A stretch of DNA of 8,786 bases. Source: an uncultured bacterium (GTDB lineage: Bacteria; Bacillota; Clostridia; Oscillospirales; Oscillospiraceae). The position numbers and the translations under genes were made by a program. Where the stretch lies: the NCBI GenBank assembly GCA_949286295.1, contig CASECK010000114.1:1-8786 (forward strand), given 5' to 3'. Of this stretch, positions 6,284-8,786 are shown piece by piece; positions within the stretch are counted from its first letter, which is position 1, and each line of letters opens with the position of its first letter. The notes below the pieces were generated by a model that had not been told where the DNA came from, ran no database searches, and saw nothing but the letters and a program-made list of their open reading frames with translations.

Positions 6284-7522
6284 ATGTATTATTACTCCTA
6301 CCGGGGCCACAGCCTGGTCTCCCCTGTCCCCGCCGGGGGCTTCGGCCCTGAAACCCCTCCCCCCGCCGCCGGCCCCATCTTTGCCCTGGTCCCCGGCGGA
6401 CCTGTCCTGGGCCGGGGCAGCTTCAAGGTGACCCACCCGGGCCAGCTCATCGTCGGCCACACGCTGGAGGCGCTGGACGCCTCCCGGCTGCCGGCGGTGG
6501 AGGCCGGCCAGGCGGTGCGGCAGGCCATCGCCCAGGGGCGGCTGACCGCCGTCAACCCCGACCGGGCCGGGTGGGAGACCCTGCTGGATGCCCCCGCCCC
6601 GGCGGGGAAGCGGCGGGTGAATATCCTGGCCATCGGCGATGTGGGCTCCACCCTGCTCACCGGGCTGAAGCTGCTGGGGGGGGATGTGATCTCCTCCATC
6701 GGCATCTGCGACCTGTCCGAGCAGGCCGCCGCCCGGTGGGAGTTTGAGATGGGGCAGGTCTCTCTGCCCTGGGACTACAGCTCCTTCCCCGAGGTGGAGG
6801 TGGTCAGCCCCCAGGCGCTGTTCGACTGCGACGTGTTCGTCTTTGTGGCCTCCAAGGGCATCCCCCCGGTGGGTTCCCAGGTGCGGGACGTGCGGATGTA
6901 CCAGTTTGAGAACAACGCCAAGATTGTCCGGCACTATGCCCGCCTGGCCCGGGCCGCCAAATTCCAGGGGCTGTGGTGCGCCGTGTCCGACCCGGTGGAC
7001 CCCCTGGCCAAGACCGCCTATTTAGAGAGCAACCGGGACGAGCAGGGTAACTGGGACGGCCTGGGCCTGCGGCCCGAGCAGGTCCAGGGCTTCGGCCTGG
7101 GGGTGATGAACGCCCGGGCGGCCTATTTCGCCAAGCGGGACAGGCGGTTTGCCAGCTTCCTCACCGAGGGGCGCTCCTTCGGTCCCCACGGCACGGGGCT
7201 ATGCATCGCCAACTCCATCGAGCACTATGACGAGGCCCTCTCCCAGGAGCTGACCCAGCTGACCGTCACCGCCAACCTGAAGATGCGGGAGATGGGCTTT
7301 AAGCCCTACGTGGCCCCCGCCCTGTCCTCCGGGGCCCTGTCCCTGCTGCTCACCCTGCGGGGGGAGTGGCACTGCGGCTCTGTGTTCCTGGACGGGGTAT
7401 ATCTGGGGGTCAAAAACCGATTCACCCCCGCCGGGGTGGAGACCGAGCTGCTGCCCCATATCCCGGAGCAGCTATTCGGGCACATCCGGGAAGCGGCGGA
7501 ACATTTGAAGCAGGTCCTGTAA
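6284..7522 (+). CDS. Divergent lactate/malate dehydrogenase-like NAD-binding protein
   Basis: 412 aa from ATG 6284, against about 310-330 for usual LDH/MDH. The excess is an N-terminal extension of about 110 residues with no recognised motif. The Rossmann core begins at RVNILAIGDVGS, with a glycine turn G118-D-V-G121 and an acidic residue D143 ending the second strand, as expected for NAD binding. An LDH-like active-site loop follows (GIPPVGSQVRDVR, R201/R204). SDPVD (235-239) stands where the family has TNPVD. VMNAR (274-278) stands where the family has LDSAR, so Met replaces the catalytic Asp while Arg278 is kept. GPHG (300-303) keeps the catalytic His302. The fold and NAD(H) binding are well supported, but oxidation of a normal 2-hydroxy acid is uncertain because the Asp-His relay and the Asn are changed. 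It lies 102 bases after the large gene, without a clear promoter, so co-transcription is plausible. Confidence 0.83.
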   Translation: MYYYSYRGHSLVSPVPAGGFGPETPPPAAGPIFALVPGGPVLGRGSFKVTHPGQLIVGHTLEALDASRLPAVEAGQAVRQAIAQGRLTAVNPDRAGWETLLDAPAPAGKRRVNILAIGDVGSTLLTGLKLLGGDVISSIGICDLSEQAAARWEFEMGQVSLPWDYSSFPEVEVVSPQALFDCDVFVFVASKGIPPVGSQVRDVRMYQFENNAKIVRHYARLARAAKFQGLWCAVSDPVDPLAKTAYLESNRDEQGNWDGLGLRPEQVQGFGLGVMNARAAYFAKRDRRFASFLTEGRSFGPHGTGLCIANSIEHYDEALSQELTQLTVTANLKMREMGFKPYVAPALSSGALSLLLTLRGEWHCGSVFLDGVYLGVKNRFTPAGVETELLPHIPEQLFGHIREAAEHLKQVL

Positions 7523-7524
7523 AG

Positions 7525-7552
7525 GGACAAGGGAACGTACGTTCCGGACAAG
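7525..7552. promoter_or_regulatory. SOS-box-like palindrome with flanking direct repeats (candidate operator)
   Basis: A perfect 14-bp palindrome GGAACGTACGTTCC (7532-7545) is abutted on both sides by the identical 7-mer GGACAAG (7525-7531 and 7546-7552). The repeats are 21 bp apart, two helical turns. The palindrome matches the Bacillus-type LexA consensus CGAACRNRYGTTYC at 13 of 14 positions. It starts 10 bases after the dehydrogenase-like stop codon and lies 131 bases before ATG 7677. I see no good promoter right beside it, which weakens the LexA reading. It could serve another dimeric regulator. Confidence 0.5.
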
Positions 7553-7660
7553 ACAGTCGTTCATCACTTCTTTTTTCTCCCGTACCCGGGATATTCCATC
7601 GCGCTGGCCACCGCCCCCTCCGCCCGCGTGCTCCACACGCTCCGGGTGATGCCGGCCCAA

Positions 7661-7666
7661 AGGAGG
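7661..7666 (+). promoter_or_regulatory. Consensus ribosome binding site of the flavoprotein gene
   Basis: AGGAGG is a full Shine-Dalgarno match 10 bases before ATG 7677. It fixes the start of a reading frame that runs off the window. Confidence 0.85.
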
Positions 7667-7676
7667 AAATAGCCCT

Positions 7677-8786
7677 ATGTCCCTGGTCCTCATCCACCCA
7701 GCCCCCGACAGCCCGCAGGCGGACGCCCGGCTGTCGGAGGTACTCCGCCACGCCCTGGCCGGGCGGCAGGTGCGCACCCTCCGCCGGGCGGAGGAGCTGG
7801 ACGGCCTGGTGGGGTGCAAGCTCCTGTTCGCCCTTCCCCTGGGGGAGCTGGGGCTCAACCTGGAATACAGCCGCCTGCTGGCCCGGCTGCGGGCTGAACC
7901 CGGCCTGTTGGAGGGCTGCACCGCCGGGCTGCTTGTGGACGGAGCGGGGGAGCTGTACACCAAGTCGGCCGCCACCGAGCTGGCCCTGGCCCTGAATCTG
8001 GCCGGGTGCTCCCTCACCGGCCGGCCCTTGGTGGAGGGCACCGGCTCGCTGGCCAACTTCTCTATCCAGGCCCGCACGCTGAACTGCGGCCTGACACAGG
8101 CCTACCGCGCCGCCGCCCGGGACCTGGTGGAGCGGCTGGAGCAGGCCCGCTTTCCCCGCCGGGGGCGGCCCCGGCTGCTGGCCCTCCACGCCTCCAGCCA
8201 CCACACCTCCAACACCATGGCCCTGTGGAGCGGGGTCCGGGCGAGGCTGGAGGGGGAGATGGATATCCGGGAGATTGGCCTGCGCAACGGCACCCTGTCC
8301 GACTGTTCCGGCTGCCCCTACACCATGTGCCTGCACTTCGGGGAGCGGGGCGGCTGCTTCTACGGCGGGGTGATGCAGCAGGAGGTCTACCCCGCCGTGC
8401 GGGAGGCCGACGGGCTGGTGCTGCTGTGCCCCAACTATAACGACGCCCTGAGCGCCAATCTCACCGCCTTTATCAACCGGCTCACCGCCCTGTTCCGGCA
8501 GACCCGGTTTTACGACAAAGCGGTGTTCGCCGTCGTCGTCTCCGGCTACTCCGGGGGGGATATCCTGGCCCGGCAGCTCATCTCCGCGCTGAATATGAAC
8601 AAATCTTTCTATCTCCCTGCCCGCTTCGCCCTGATTGAGACGGCCAACGACCCGGGGCAGGCCCTGGCCCTGGAGGGCATCCAGGCGCGCCTGGACGGCT
8701 TTGCCGGACGTATCCGGGCGGCGCTGCTGGAGCAGGAATATCCGCGCCAGGCGGACATAAGCGGCGGGCCGGGGGACACAGCCGTG
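7677..8786 (+). CDS. Flavodoxin-fold NAD(P)H-dependent oxidoreductase with four-cysteine cluster (3' end outside window)
   Basis: 370 codons open from ATG 7677 to the window edge with no stop. Residues about 165-340 resemble the NADPH-dependent FMN reductase/iron-sulfur flavoprotein group. RLLALHASSHHTSNTM (S173 to T180) is at the FMN phosphate-loop position, then a Cys-rich segment, then ADGLVLLCPNYNDALSANLTAFINRL (CPNYN at 251-255), the usual flavin-contact and helix region. The cysteines are C210-x2-C213-x4-C218-x8-C227, which could hold an Fe-S cluster but are spaced more widely than the compact motif of archaeal Isf proteins. The first 160 residues look like a second, degenerate alpha/beta domain (LVLIHPAPDS at the start, LLFALPLG and AGLLVDGAG strands) without a clear flavin loop. 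Likely role is cytoplasmic electron transfer from NAD(P)H; the partner is unknown. It sits 154 bases downstream of the dehydrogenase-like gene with its own strong ribosome binding site. Confidence 0.82.
   Translation, partial: MSLVLIHPAPDSPQADARLSEVLRHALAGRQVRTLRRAEELDGLVGCKLLFALPLGELGLNLEYSRLLARLRAEPGLLEGCTAGLLVDGAGELYTKSAATELALALNLAGCSLTGRPLVEGTGSLANFSIQARTLNCGLTQAYRAAARDLVERLEQARFPRRGRPRLLALHASSHHTSNTMALWSGVRARLEGEMDIREIGLRNGTLSDCSGCPYTMCLHFGERGGCFYGGVMQQEVYPAVREADGLVLLCPNYNDALSANLTAFINRLTALFRQTRFYDKAVFAVVVSGYSGGDILARQLISALNMNKSFYLPARFALIETANDPGQALALEGIQARLDGFAGRIRAALLEQEYPRQADISGGPGDTAV

Noticed and set aside
6152..6934. Minus-strand open frame over the gap before the dehydrogenase-like gene
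   Set aside because: Shadow composition; the plus strand holds the NAD-binding motifs.
7560..7600. Terminator after the dehydrogenase-like gene at the T-rich stretch near 7571-7576
   Set aside because: No stem lies directly before the T run; the nearest inverted repeat (7532-7545) ends 25 bases earlier and has no loop.
7366..7995. Plus-strand open frame spanning the end of the dehydrogenase-like gene and the start of the flavoprotein gene
   Set aside because: It crosses two supported genes and the gap between them in a different frame, and its translation is Pro/Ser/Arg-rich with no domain.
7422..8336. Minus-strand open frame opposite the flavoprotein gene
   Set aside because: Antisense of a gene with a full AGGAGG site and recognisable flavodoxin motifs.
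1..8786. CRISPR arrays, tRNA or rRNA genes, transposases, phage genes
   Set aside because: I saw no regularly spaced repeats, no cloverleaf or rRNA sequence, and no recombinase or phage-like coding.

Overview
The window is GC-rich (roughly two thirds G+C in the genes). It carries five genes, all on the + strand, with short gaps. Bacillota-style signals (strong AGGAGG-type ribosome binding sites, an extended -10 promoter, a 13/14 match to the Bacillus-type SOS box) combined with this base composition suggest a high-GC Clostridia lineage, such as the Oscillospiraceae group containing Flavonifractor and relatives. This placement is inferred from style and was not tested by a search.

Layout. Positions 1-243 hold the 3' end of rpsT (ribosomal protein S20), closed by a clear intrinsic terminator at 261-290. 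An extended -10 promoter follows at once and drives a YihY/BrkB-type integral membrane protein (372-1277). A second extended -10 promoter, overlapped by an 18-bp palindrome, precedes a very large gene (1391-6181, 1596 aa). This gene appears to combine an N-terminal HD phosphohydrolase domain, a long HEAT-like helical region, a NadD/CoaD-type nucleotidyltransferase domain, a possible GNAT-like domain and a phosphoribosyltransferase-like C-terminal domain. After a 102-bp gap with a very strong GC hairpin comes a divergent lactate/malate dehydrogenase-like protein (6284-7522). A 154-bp gap then contains a perfect 14-bp palindrome flanked by identical direct repeats. The last gene (7677 to the window edge, no stop seen) is a flavodoxin-fold oxidoreductase with a four-cysteine cluster and an extra N-terminal domain.

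How the genes may work together. S20 and the YihY-like protein are probably independent of the rest. The three downstream genes share a nicotinamide/flavin nucleotide theme: a protein with NMN-adenylyltransferase-like, HD and phosphoribosyltransferase-like modules, then an NAD-binding dehydrogenase fold with altered active-site residues, then a flavin/Fe-S-type redox protein. They could form a small pyridine-nucleotide synthesis, repair or sensing module. That link is inference from domain content and gene order only. The giant multidomain protein is the most notable item in the window.
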